Both the position numbers and the translations under genes were made by a program. The notes beneath the pieces were generated by a model. It searched no databases and was not told the origin of the DNA. It saw only the letters and a list, made by a program, of their open reading frames with translations. From Ecdyonurus torrentis (Eukaryota > Arthropoda > Insecta > Ephemeroptera > Heptageniidae), in contig OX439128.1 of NCBI GenBank assembly GCA_949318235.1, forward strand, positions 41,737,583 through 41,801,582: DNA of 64,000 nucleotides, written 5' to 3'. Shown piece after piece: positions 15,840-27,592 of the stretch (its first letter is position 1; every line of letters starts with the position of its first letter).

Positions 15840-16110
15840 GCAAATTAGTTACTGGACGTTGCATGTATGCAAATATATTATATATATTTATACACATATA
15901 TGACTGACATGACCGAGGGGGGGAGGAGTGTTTTGATTATCTGTGCCGAGGACAAAAACTTATGCACTCGCACTCGCTCTATAGCTCGCGCCTTTCTTAT
16001 CGCTCGCAGACGGTGGTATATAGGCAAAGCAAAAAGTGTCGCCAATAGCGCAATAACTCAACGGGAGATTTGGTGTGGGTGCTATGAGATTATAATGACA
16101 CATTAATGCA
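15840..16110. promoter_or_regulatory. GC-richer island, candidate enhancer
   Basis: It is a 270 bp balanced-composition block with CGCTCGCAGACGG-type sequence near 16000, about 4 kb beyond the mab-21 3' end. A 79-codon frame crosses it but looks fortuitous. Confidence 0.3.
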
Positions 16111-16252
16111 TAAACACTCTCTTTTTTATTTTTTTAAGCATTGAAAACAAACATTTTTTTTTAACCTTCCTAATTCATCCATAGTGTTATTACTATTTTT
16201 TTTAATTTTGGGTTCTTATACGTCTTAATTTTTATTAGAGTCGATTAATATG

Positions 16253-16254
<2 letters not shown>

Positions 16255-16295
<41 letters not shown>
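16255..16295 (+). repeat. (TA)n microsatellite
   Basis: A TA run of about 40 bp ending in CACACA. Confidence 0.95.
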
Positions 16296-16301
<6 letters not shown>

Positions 16302-17094
16302 ATACGTATTTGATCAACATTAGTTAAACTGTTTAATTATAAATATTTATTCAATTTGTTTTTCAAAAATCATTTTTATGCACTTATAAAATTTAATTAA
16401 AAAAACGAAATTGATAGGCTTCATTATAAGACGATTACACAAAATAAGTTAAAGTTTGGCTTCTTTTAGAATAATATTATCGTTTGAACAAGCTTCTTCA
16501 GAAAAAAATATAAGGGGAAAAAAATCAATTTTTATGTTACTAAGTAAAAATTTGTAAAGAACTGTGTAAATACTCACAGTGACACGTCTTGCCTGTACAA
16601 CGAACTTCAAATATATATAATAAATATAGTAAATATGTGTAAATGAAAGAGTCTCTCTTTTCTTAGATAAGTTATATGGGAAGTTTTTTACATAACAAAT
16701 ATATTATGAAACTTATTTGTGTATATATTGATTAATTTACCCTTTCATTTATTAGTTAATGTAATCTGTATAAGGTTGATAGAAACACTCACACACACAA
16801 AAATTAATCTCTTATTGTCAATGTAATAAAAACATTAAAATAAAATATGAGTGTGAACAAAATTAATTTAAAAGGGTCAATAAAAATAAATTGTTATAGA
16901 ACGTATAATAATTTTTCAAAACATAAATTTTAAATGTAATTATTTCGTATTATGTATGAATATATTTTCTTTCCAAAACATGAATATTAAACTTTAATGC
17001 AAATTCATTCATATAAAATAGTATATAAGCATAAAGTGCTTTGAAATGCATTTTGTATTTTATATATACAATTTATAAATAATGAAAGTATTTT

Positions 17095-17340
17095 AGTGCG
17101 AGTGTGCTCTGGATCCTATAACTTGGTTATCTTGGACGTTAATTTGGATTTACGGTCTTTTACTGCAGCAGCCAGCACTGGTGAAGCTCGTTCATTCTCA
17201 TCCCTGCTGCAGTTGTGAGGGTTGTTTTTCTTTATATCATTTTCTCTCCCCGCCTGATGGTATATAACTTGAGCTGAATGGTATATGCTGATGTTTTCCA
17301 AGAGTTAATAATTACGATTAGATGTGCACGTCGTACAGTC
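17095..17340. promoter_or_regulatory. GC-richer island with short inverted repeat
   Basis: It holds a 10-bp inverted repeat ACTGCAGCAG (17162-17171) and CTGCTGCAGT (17204-17213) with a 32 bp loop, inside a block of GC-richer DNA. It is a candidate regulatory element. Confidence 0.3.
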
Positions 17341-19600
17341 TTAACCATGAAAATTGCATCAAAAAAAGCGTGAAATAAAATATTATTTCGCATATTAATT
17401 ACTTGCATAAATTATATTGTATTTAAATTATCATTAATATAAGTATTTAAATTTATTCCTTTGAAAGAATGAGTTCAGTGAAAAGGTAATTATTTTGCAG
17501 TAGAAAAAGAGGTATATATTCTTATGTTATGATATGATATGAGAAAAATTTAAAGTATATATTGAGTATTTTTAGAAGATGCTTTTTGTGTTACAGATAA
17601 AACTAAATAATATTTTACATTTTTCTTAAACATACCATCATGCTTTGCCCTTTAATTCTTTTTTAAAAGTATAACTTATTATCTCTCATTGTTCTTCGTA
17701 TTTGGAAATATATATATATATTTTTTATCTTTTGACTTACTCGCCTTACTGTATGGTTTAAATTATCATCTTCTCTGTGTCTTACAATACTCGCGCTTTT
17801 TTATCCTCAATTTCCTTAATTGTACTTTGCAATGAGCTGGTTTTGGCAGGTAGTCCATTGTTTTATATATTATAGTCTACACTATTTGTCGCTACTTTTT
17901 GAAATGTCTTGTTTAACGCCGCTTGCCACAATCATAAAAAAAACTTTTATTATTATTTTTTTTTATTAATATTAAACCTTTTCTTTTAACTTTTACCGCA
18001 GCTTCTGCTTAATATGAAAAATGCTTTTTTAAAATGAGAAGTGTCTATTTTAGGCACTTAAATGTTGACAGAAAAGAGCTTTTAAGACGTTTATTTTTAT
18101 ATATAATTTTAAAATATATTAAGTAATTTATCATGTTAATTTTGTAATACATTGGCAATACCCGTATTGTTATCTGAAATATTTTCTCTTATCTTATTAT
18201 ATAAGAATATATATTTTTATTTTTATACGAAAGTTTTATTGTTAAGGTATATATATATAATTAATTAAAGCTGCAAAATAAATGTTATGATCTGAGGGTT
18301 TAATGGCTGCTCGTAATAAATTTTCAACTGCAAAAGTCCGTGTTTCTGCGGGCATAATGTACGTTATGTTAGTGCTTTGTTCTCGGGGAAACTTGATGCG
18401 TGAACTCACCCAATATGAAAATTATACTAACCTTTGATTACTAATTAGATTTGCACCCTTTTATAATCTCACTATATATACTGTATAACTAAATAAAGTA
18501 AAATAAATTAAACTTTTACTATATATGCTTCTTATGAAAATTTGTTCTACGAAAAATTAATCAGCTTTCAATAATTTTTTTTCTTTATTATTTATAGCCT
18601 ATCATATAATTAATTTTATATGCAAATTTGATGTAAAAAAAATTCCAATTTAATAATTCTTGCTTAAAATTATATTGATAAATTTTTTTTCCTTTGGCAT
18701 TATAATGTTAATCGCTATTTTTTCAATTAATTTTTAAAGAAAAAAAAAAGATTATACTTTAGCACTTTTGTATTCAATAAAAATTTCTAATTTTTAACTT
18801 AGTATAATAAATCAAAAGTAATTTAATTTTTGTTTACTTTTCTTATAGGCTGATATGATATTATTATGTGTGATAATCTATAATTTAGTAATTATTATAG
18901 AGATCTATCTATTCATTACTATATAATTATACCAATAAATCAACAACAAAAATTCTATCTGATATTAAATTTAGTATATATATATAAAAAAACTCAACGC
19001 CTGTATATAGTATAAAACTCAAATAGATTTATCATATCTTTTTTTTTTTAAATATATGGGAACATATTTTTTAAATAATAACGCTGTACACAAAGTTATT
19101 TTTTGAAGCATTATATTTTTATTGAATAATTTTTGTAAGACACGTTTTATATATTCAATTTAACGATGAATATTTACAAAGCTTTTTTTAAAATTTATTA
19201 TTATATATTTATACGTTCTTTCATTTTTTTTAAATTTATAAAAAAAGCAAATATAGCTCAGTCACTATATTATAACAAAAACGATTTTAAGAAATATTTT
19301 AAATAAAATGTACATAATTTATATATAAGAAAAAAATATATAGCTTAGAGCACGAGAATACATATAACCAAAAAATTATTTACATTTTTAACAAACAAAT
19401 TCTCGTCAAAAGATGTAATCATTCAACAATCACAATATAAATCAAAAATTAAATAAAAATATTTTATTTTAATACTTTTTTGCTTCAAATAAATTTTACA
19501 AGAAAACAAAAAAAATTAACAGTCTTTGTTTTTTTATTAATTTTTAATAATTTAATGAAGTTTGTATATAATATTTTAATTTAAAAATGCTTTTCTAAAA

Positions 19601-19985
19601 AATTCGTATTTTCTAAATTGAGACGCAGAATTTAAAAATTTTAATATAATAAAACTTATTTACATTACCTTTTATTTTTATTAAATATTATTATCAACTA
19701 TAATCACTTTTTAAATGATTTAATTTTCACACTACACTGATACTTCATTTTCCACGATTATACATTTTTCATTCATTCACTCACTTTTTTTTTTTCACTA
19801 ATTATTTATTATATTTAATTATGAATAGACTGGTTATTATAACACTTAAATATATATTTTGATACACAAAAACTACTACAGAGGAACTGCCATTTATATA
19901 TGAATAGTGCTATAAAAAAATTTGAAGTAATTATTCAACAGCACTATAATATAATATTTAACACAAATGATTAGAAAAAAACAAA
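19601..19985 (-). other. Likely mab-21 3' UTR and poly(A) region
   Basis: This is extremely AT-rich sequence directly after the mab-21 stop. AATAAA signals on the minus strand lie at 19805-19810 and 19671-19676. No other gene is visible. Which signal is used cannot be told. Confidence 0.5.
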
Positions 19986-21098
19986 TTATAATTTTTCTAA
20001 TGAACGAGAATTTGTAAGAAGTTCTCTTGTTAATCTCCATGTTTGTTTTGCTGCATTTTCTAAAGAACTTGGTGATTTTCCTTTGAATAAATCCAGATTG
20101 GGTAAGAAATAATGTGGACAACGTCTACATTGAAGACAAGAGATGAGTTGAAGTAAAATTCCATTCATACGGTCGCCAAGACATGCTTCATCCCATTCTA
20201 ATTCACGGGGATGTTTTTCACATTCGTATAACAATAGAGTTTTCATATGGTAACTGGATACCGGGTTACCAGGAAGATCTAGATGTCTGTCTCTAAGGGT
20301 TTTCAGGGTACTTAGACATTTTCGTCTGCAACCTCCTTGTAAAAGACGATTTTCAGCTTCATTAAATGACAGTACCCATGCATCACCTTCCATTGCTGAC
20401 TGTTTACCTTGCATGGCAATACTTTCCTTGGACAATAGGTCAAAACCCTCTGTCTTGACCTCTGCTACCAGGTTAGGATGAGGCCAGGGGATGTGAGGGA
20501 TAGGCCAGTGTGCGGCACTCCGAGGCCACACTCCAGAACATTTAAATGCAGGAGTAATTTGCACAATAAATCTCTCTCTTATACGTAGTTTTACTTCTGT
20601 AGTATCAGCAATCATTTTTACTGAATCACGATAACTACATTTATCGCAAGCTTGTGCTACTAGTGTTTGAAATCTAGATCGAATTTTTCTTGCAGATAAA
20701 TATCCAGATGCAGTAATAAATTCAACCCATAATGACATAGATCTTTTACGTCCATCACTTAATTTTAATACGGCACAACCTGGTAATGTACCATCATCAA
20801 CAAAATTAAATACTCCCATTTGATTTAAATATAATACAACTTCAAATTCATTTGGTGATATTACATCTAATCCTTCATATCTTCCATTACATTCAGTTAA
20901 TGAACTTATAAATCTAGGTTCTTGAACTTCGACTTCTTTTAATACATCTTGTACAACTTTACATACTTCACGTATTGTTTTAGCTACCTGAGCCTTACGT
21001 CCATGGACACGTTCTCCATAATATTTATTTAATTGATATAACATTTTGGACTGAGCTGCCATCATATCTGGTGGGACCAACATCGTGTCACTACACAT
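19986..21098 (-). CDS. mab-21: mab-21, MAB21-family developmental regulator, single exon
   Basis: An intronless frame of 370 residues gives a full-length Mab-21 protein; vertebrate MAB21L1/L2 are 359. Key blocks are TIREVCKVVQDVLKEVEVQE near 41-60, SPNEFEVVLYLNQMGVFNFV near 81-100, LSDGRKRSMSLWVEFITASG near 113-132 and CLQCRRCPHYFLPNLDLF near 321-338. The family shares the cGAS-like nucleotidyltransferase fold, but MAB21L proteins are not known to make cGAMP; they act in eye, neural and sensory development. The longest frame starts MCSDTMLVPPDM, but the second Met (codon at 21081-21083) matches the MLVPPDM start I know from fly mab-21 and has A at -3, so translation may start there. The gene lies antisense inside the largest visible Nbea intron. 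Single-exon structure is typical of MAB21L genes. The first AATAAA on this strand after the stop is at 19805-19810. Confidence 0.97.
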   Translation of the reverse strand: MCSDTMLVPPDMMAAQSKMLYQLNKYYGERVHGRKAQVAKTIREVCKVVQDVLKEVEVQEPRFISSLTECNGRYEGLDVISPNEFEVVLYLNQMGVFNFVDDGTLPGCAVLKLSDGRKRSMSLWVEFITASGYLSARKIRSRFQTLVAQACDKCSYRDSVKMIADTTEVKLRIRERFIVQITPAFKCSGVWPRSAAHWPIPHIPWPHPNLVAEVKTEGFDLLSKESIAMQGKQSAMEGDAWVLSFNEAENRLLQGGCRRKCLSTLKTLRDRHLDLPGNPVSSYHMKTLLLYECEKHPRELEWDEACLGDRMNGILLQLISCLQCRRCPHYFLPNLDLFKGKSPSSLENAAKQTWRLTRELLTNSRSLEKL

Positions 21099-21310
21099 TC
21101 ACTTTGCTTTTCACTGTCACACGTGATTTTTAAATATATCCTCTGGAAGATGCGTGCTATTCAAGTATCAAAACTCAAATGTTTCTTTCTTCTCTTAACC
21201 GTTTCTGAAAAGTAGACACCATGTGACGTCACTAAAAGTACTTTATATACATTGGTTAGTAAAAGCTCCGCCTATTAAAACGATCAATGCCTCCAATGGA
21301 AAAGGCATAT
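21099..21310 (-). promoter_or_regulatory. mab-21 5' UTR and core promoter
   Basis: Reading the minus strand towards the gene there is an inverted CCAAT (CCATTGG near 21299), a GGCGGAGC box (near 21270), a CCAAT box (ACCAATG near 21255), a TATA-like TATATAAA (21249-21242), a perfect CRE palindrome TGACGTCA (21231-21224), an initiator-like TCAGAAAC (21208-21201) and an E-box CACGTG (21125-21120). TATA to TCAG spacing is about 42 bp, longer than usual, so the true start may lie around 21215. All motifs are read by eye. Confidence 0.6.
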
Positions 21311-22009
21311 GAACCACACTAGGGTGCTTTTAGTACGCAGCTGTCAGATGGTGGAACGCCTATTTTTGTTCCACAGGATAATGACACGCCCCCTTTTTTT
21401 CTCTGTATGTTGCAAACTCTTGATAAGATTCCTCTCTGGATGCTGTATTATAATATGTTCTCAAAGACTGATTTTACTGTCAAATATCTTCTATTTTTTG
21501 GTGTGAAAGCAACGTCGATATACTTGCCATGCGTATTTATATTGGAGAAGTTTTTGTGAAGTGGATTTTGGAGAAGTCTTCTCTACCAAAAATTTTTTAA
21601 AAAAAGTTTTTTCTTTATTAATATTTCTAATTAGAAAATTTAGTGTTTCTTCAGTTAATATAAAATAATATTTTAGAATAATTTTATCTCCAAAGCTAAA
21701 TTAATTTCATGCAACTTTCGTGAAAATGTCGACCAACGTAATATAACAAATCCAATTATGATTTTGTGCCATTAATTTTTTTTAATTAAAAATTAAAGTT
21801 AAATGAGTAAAGAGAACATTATTTACTATACTAAAATTTCAAAATTTTAAGTTGAATTAGGTGTAGTATACATGCGGATAAAAATAAATATAAAAGTTAG
21901 TTCATTTACAGCATAATTGGTTCAATATACAACATAATGTATATGCTTAATATATACGTCATATATCTATGCTGCAAAGCACAAATATTTTGTTGCACAG
22001 CATAGTTAT

Positions 22010-22094
22010 GTATGTTGTTCTAATTTAGCATATTTTGCTCATGTAATAACATAAATGCAGCATAAATTATACGTAAACTTTCCTTGCATAAATT
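22010..22094 (+). repeat. Dispersed repeat copy A
   Basis: It shares TGTTGTTCTAATTTAG (22013-22028) and AAATGCAGCATAAATTA (22053-22069) in the same order and spacing with copy B at 33386-33465. Probably an old interspersed element. Confidence 0.5.
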
Positions 22095-23841
22095 AAATTT
22101 AACATTATATATTCCTATCTTATATAGAAAAAGTAAGTGGAAACATTAAGATTATTTTCTGCCTAATATAATATAACAGAATAGGGCTAAAATATATCGT
22201 GTTTGTTTATATAATTGTTCATTATATATTGTTATTTATTTAGCTCTTATCAGTGATGAGCAGGAAATCGTTAACACCGTGCAGATGGAAAAAAAAAGTT
22301 TTAATTGAATTTACTAATTTCTTCCGTATACTTTATGATTTAAAATTTTTAATTGCTATTAAAAAAAAATAATAATGACTGCTTTATTTATCGATGATTT
22401 TTATCAATCCTATATACCTGCGTTTTAATTTAATTATAAATTTTTAAAGTGTCATTTTTTATTATAATATTATTTTACATTGTATTCTTTTATTTTTATA
22501 TACTAAAAAATAAAAATGCTTATAATTTATTAAACATTTCATTTAAGTATAAATAAAAATATATATGTATTAATATTTAACTTTTTTAGTTGCAATTTTT
22601 TTTCTTTTCAAGATGTGTGATACGGAATAAATAAATTCAATTAAAAAATATTTTTGCATATTTTTCTATAAGATAAATATATTGATTGTCATACGAGATA
22701 TGAGATTAGCTTTGAAATTTTGATAACTTATTTACTTTACAAATGCGGGTGATATTAATAACATAAACACAAATAATATTAATAAATAGCTATGATTTTT
22801 ATGAGTAAAAATATATTACAAAATCTTAATATAGCAGCTGAAGGTTGTAAAAAATAAAAAATAAATAAAAAAATAAATCCTGTTTTGTATATATATATTA
22901 TATATATTAAATTATTGAATAATATAATATGAGCAAATAATGAAGTAATGTAATCATTTATTTCTTTCCCCTTACATTCGAGTATAATATAAGATTACAA
23001 TTCGCTATATTTTTTTGTGTATTGCACTTGAAAGGCACTTACTTTTTTTTTTTTTTTTTTTTATGTAAAGCTGTATTTACTTTGTCAGACTTATAATACG
23101 AAACAGTATCATCATTTTCTTATAACAAAGCTCCCTTTTATGTAAGACTCTTTATTTTTTACAAAACTCAAAACTCCATTGTTATTCTATTGTGTAGACT
23201 TATTATTGATCCAAGCAAGCGTATATGGAAACCTTTTTATAAAAAAAAAAATAAGAAGGTATAGTGCGATCAAATGGACCGCCATATGCTATATGGAATA
23301 TGCTATACAGCACAAGCTTAAAAATATAGAACATTTATATAATAATATATATTCACCCGCCTCTTCCTGATTATATTTTATATTACTATAGTTTTGATAT
23401 CAAAGCATGTATATGGAATAAAATTGAGGTGTAAATTAGACAAGAAACTCAGTATAGTTTGTACTTGTATAGTTGTATTGAGAGTATATTATTATCAAAG
23501 AATGGAATAAAGCTGTCAAGAGGTACTTTTGTAAGAGGTGACGTGAAAAGAACTAAATAAGTTTTTGTTGTGTTGTATAAGAAAATTTTGAATCATATAT
23601 ATGAGAGGATGTACAATAATTTACTATATATATATTAATAAAAGCCTTTAAAAAATGAAAATGAAAAAAATTCATTTATTACACAATTGATATAGTAAAA
23701 AAACACACATTAGTAATGTTAATTTTTACTATAAAATGTTGGAAAAAGTTTTTCTTTATAACTTGCTTTTAAGGAACGTTATAATATTTTGAAATTTGGA
23801 GGAAAATAAGATCTAAAAAAAAAACTCAAAATGCATGAAAC

Positions 23842-23950
23842 AATAGTGTTGTTCGTAAACCCTGTTTTCTTGCACCAAAAAAATGCTCATTACATTTGAA
23901 TTGATCGTCATTTTAGTGGCAGAAAACAGGGTTTACGAATAGCATTATTA
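23842..23950 (+). other. Long near-perfect hairpin, possible structured or small-RNA precursor
   Basis: Arm 23842-23875 pairs with 23916-23950. The core TTCGTAAACCCTGTTTTCT is perfectly complementary to AGAAAACAGGGTTTACGAA. The outer mismatches, read as + strand RNA, are all G-U wobbles. The inner loop is about 40 nt and partly pairable (CACCAAAA with TTTTAGTG). Size fits an insect pre-miRNA or a small fold-back repeat. I do not recognise a known miRNA. Confidence 0.5.
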
Positions 23951-24615
23951 AAAACTTTGAAAAACAACAAAAGTTTTTCGTAAATTTAAAAAAAAAAAAC
24001 TTAGCTTGAAAGAAAAATATGAAGTATGTATATATAATATAGTTTTAAGGTTATTTATATTTTGCATTATAATATTATTTGCAATCATAATTTTATTTTT
24101 TATAATAATATACCACCGTATAAATATAAAAATGAATGGAGTTGAAAAAGAAATTTATAATGCATAAAATTATGTTTCACACCATACATTAAAATATTTA
24201 TAAAATTCATTCATATGTTGTTTTATCCCATACCCTTCAGGCATTTTTTTTTTTTTTTTTTTTTTTTTTACTAAACCCTATTTTAAAATAATTTTCATCA
24301 TATTTATATGAAACAATTATAAAAAAGGCTACAAAAAAAAAACATATGCCTAAGGGCTGCTTATTATATTAGTTTAGTGCGGACGAATGCAGTTGAGGCA
24401 TCTAAAAAAAAAATAAGAGGGCGCCAGCTGTTTGAAATTCCACAGACTTTTAGTTAGTGTTCTGCTGCATTTTAAGCACCCCTTTTCTTCCACTGTGCCT
24501 TTCACGTCTTTTTGAGTATAATCTGCTTCAGATTTACCGCAATATAAATGTGAGACAAACAATTTGTTTTTGTTGAAATAAAAAATAATGATACACAAGC
24601 TTCAGCGCTTCTGTC

Positions 24616-24618
<3 letters not shown>

Positions 24619-24675
<57 letters not shown>
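24619..24675 (+). repeat. Poly(T) run, 57 bases
   Basis: The longest mononucleotide run in the window. Shorter T-runs lie at 3561-3591, 23043-23062, 24244-24269 and 41169-41200. Confidence 0.97.
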
Positions 24676-24679
<4 letters not shown>

Positions 24680-25724
24680 TCTCATTATATGAGTTTGTAG
24701 AGAACAAAATCTGGTGACAGATTGAAATGGTTTTGAATTTCTACATAAAATATGTAGAAAGGTTCTATTTTTTATTATTATTTTTTACAGAAAGCAACAA
24801 AATATAAAATGTTGTATTATGCATGGTTAAAATTAAACAGTGCCATCAGAAAATGTTATAATTTAAAAGAGAAAAGAAAATAACTTTGATACACAAATTA
24901 AGTAAAAGTAATTTTTCAACATTGAACTAATCCCCTAATTCCAATATATTTTATTCTTTCTTTTAAGAATGTATAGATAATTTGTGACTTAAGTTACTTA
25001 TATATACTAATCTTCTTGTCTTAAGGAAAGCTATTAATTTTTTGTTGTGTTTTTCTTGTAACATAGTCCATATGTCTCTTAGAAATATATAAAATTCATG
25101 TTAGTTTTTGCTAAGCTACGTTGTACAGCGTCTTGGCAGTAAATTAGGCTAGCAGAAGTGATTCCAGAGTGTGTGCACGAGAAAAGATTATAGTTAAAGC
25201 CTCTTTCTTTCTATCTGCACGATTTATGAAACACTTAAACTTATACACCAACCTCACATGCGTCTCTTACCCAAGCTCTCCCTAATTTCTCCCTATATAA
25301 TTTAACGTTTGCTCATTTTGCAGAATGTCCTCTGAAAATAATCATGCCTGTTTTTAAGATTAAATTAATTAAGTTTTCTTATTCTTTATTTTATATCGTA
25401 CAGATTTGCTCTTATAATTTTTACAAAGTCGTGCTAATATATAATCAAGTTAACATTATAAGCAAAACACCAAAACTTTTATACTCTACATGTAATTGAA
25501 TAATTTATAATATGTCTCCAGGAGTTTTAAAGAAAGTTGTATATTATATAGTTTTAAATTTAAATGTCCATAATTTGAGGTCATATAGAATGAAAAATAT
25601 CCAAAAATATTTTTTATCACCCATAGAGTTTCCGTAAAACTTTTGTTTCAACTTAATTGTCAGTTGTTAAATTGTAAAGCGTTCTATAATTAAGTATTTT
25701 TATTAATGCTTATTTTTTAAGAAA

Positions 25725-26110
25725 ACGCTATATAGCGATGTTTTTTTCTCTGGTTTTGCCTGGTAACTAGGCAGCCCGTGTGGTAAACATACATATAGAG
25801 AGAGAACGAAAAAGAGAGGGGACGACACCGCGGTGCTGTCACCGTCTCCATGGCAACCAGTTGTGCTTGCTTTCTTGCTTGCTGGCTTGTGGTCATAAAT
25901 TGTACCAGTACCACCACCCTGGCTGGAGCACGGTCCATCCGTGATCGTACTGCGCCACTCAGCTTTATATCGCAGCCATCTTGATGACGCTTCATTTCAT
26001 ACGAAACATTTTTAATGTAATTTTACTTCATATCAAATACAAAATTTAAACTTAGCCCCTTGATGATATGCAACCGGTAGAGCATATCGCCCACACTTTT
26101 TGCGTACCTT
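25725..26110. promoter_or_regulatory. GC-rich island with RFX X-box motifs and YY1/Pho motif
   Basis: GTCTCCATGGCAAC at 25844-25857 fits the RFX X-box (GTNRCC-spacer-RGYAAC type, one base off). TTTGCC-T-GGTAAC at 25755-25767 is a second near-match. A palindrome CGCTATATAGCG lies at 25726-25737 and GCCATCTTG near 25975. It lies about 4.7 kb upstream of the mab-21 start. Confidence 0.45.
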
Positions 26111-27298
26111 TCAGGATACAAATCAACCCATCATTTTCTAGTCTTTGCAACTGTTTTCTTTTAACAACTTTTCATATTATATTTTTGTATACGTATACAT
26201 ATTTAAACATAATATATTTAATCCACTACATCAGAATAAGATTTAAATTAGCAATAAATTTTAAAACATAAACATTTCAAAAACAGACATTTTATGCTGT
26301 TTCTTTATGTGGAAAAAAAAATTCTTTGATATCTTTAACACATATGAGAACAAGTATTGAATTTTTTTCTTCTTATTCTTTATTTTATGGTGTTCTATGT
26401 AAAGCGACACCATGATGCCTATGTTTCTTATCTTATTCTTGTATCTTAAAGTCATCAATTTCTGTTGGTTTTTTGCCTGCGTGTTTGCAAGCAAAAGCAA
26501 AAAGAATATTATTATGTATACTCATTTTTATATACAGCATTTTATTGGCGCTATAGGCGTGACAAGGGCGGGACATTTCACCTGATAATAAAAACTCGCA
26601 ATTCCGCGGGTTAAATAATCTCACCAATCACCACTTCATTTGCGTGATAATGATAATAATGCAATTTTCCACGCAAAACAATGACTTTTTTATTATTATT
26701 ATTATTTCATAACATGCATATATGTTTTATTTAAACATACAAAGATTATGATATTTAATTTGCAATTTGTATAATTTTTTGTTATCAAATTTCGCACCTG
26801 GAAAACTCTTTTATATATAGGATAAATTTCTGATATGTTAAATATAGTTTTGAATTATATCATTATCTTTATTGGCTATTATTTTTTAGCAAATTTAAAA
26901 AAATATATAATGAATTTTATTAACATTATATATATATAATAGGTGTATTTTTGTATATACAAAATGCTGTAAAAATGAGTAATTTCATGCATTATATTAC
27001 TGATGATATGATGATATTTTTTTCTTCGTCTTTTTTCTTTCAATATAAAAGGAATAAGAAAGTTATAAACTTCTTATAAATCGAGGAATAGAACAATAGA
27101 GTATTTAATGATACAAAACAAATAATAAGTTGTTTTTTATTGTCTTACAGAAAACATTAAGAATCACATAATAAGCGCACGAGAACAATTTAACTATAGC
27201 TTACAAGTCGGCTTATTTCAAACAAACAAAGCACAAAAGCATACTCTTGAAACACTTGAAATACTTCAACACATTTACCTTGCATACAAGATGACATT

Positions 27299-27325
27299 CT
27301 CTCTCTCTCTCTCTCTCTCTCTCTT
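27299..27325 (+). repeat. (CT)n microsatellite
   Basis: A short CT run, 230 bp from a GA run at 27550-27585. Confidence 0.95.
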
Positions 27326-27547
27326 TGTATACATATGATAAACCTTTTAAGTATAACACAGCAAGTGCATTTTCAGAGTATGTATGTATATATCAAAGTG
27401 ACATGAAGTTCATTACTTAATTAATGAGTTAAAAGATATAAACTTGAAATAGATTGAGTAACTTTTAGTTTAGTTGGTCTCACACGATTAAACTTTAAGA
27501 TGAAACTAAGTCTCATTATATACTATACTTTTTTCTTCTTCTATATC

Positions 27548-27549
<2 letters not shown>

Positions 27550-27585
<36 letters not shown>
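27550..27585 (+). repeat. (GA)n microsatellite
   Basis: A GA run complementary to 27299-27325. Confidence 0.95.

Positions 27586-27592
<7 letters not shown>

Noticed and set aside
25717..25995. 92-codon minus-strand frame in a GC-rich island
   Set aside because: No family resemblance; GC-rich DNA has few stops. The motif content fits a regulatory element better.
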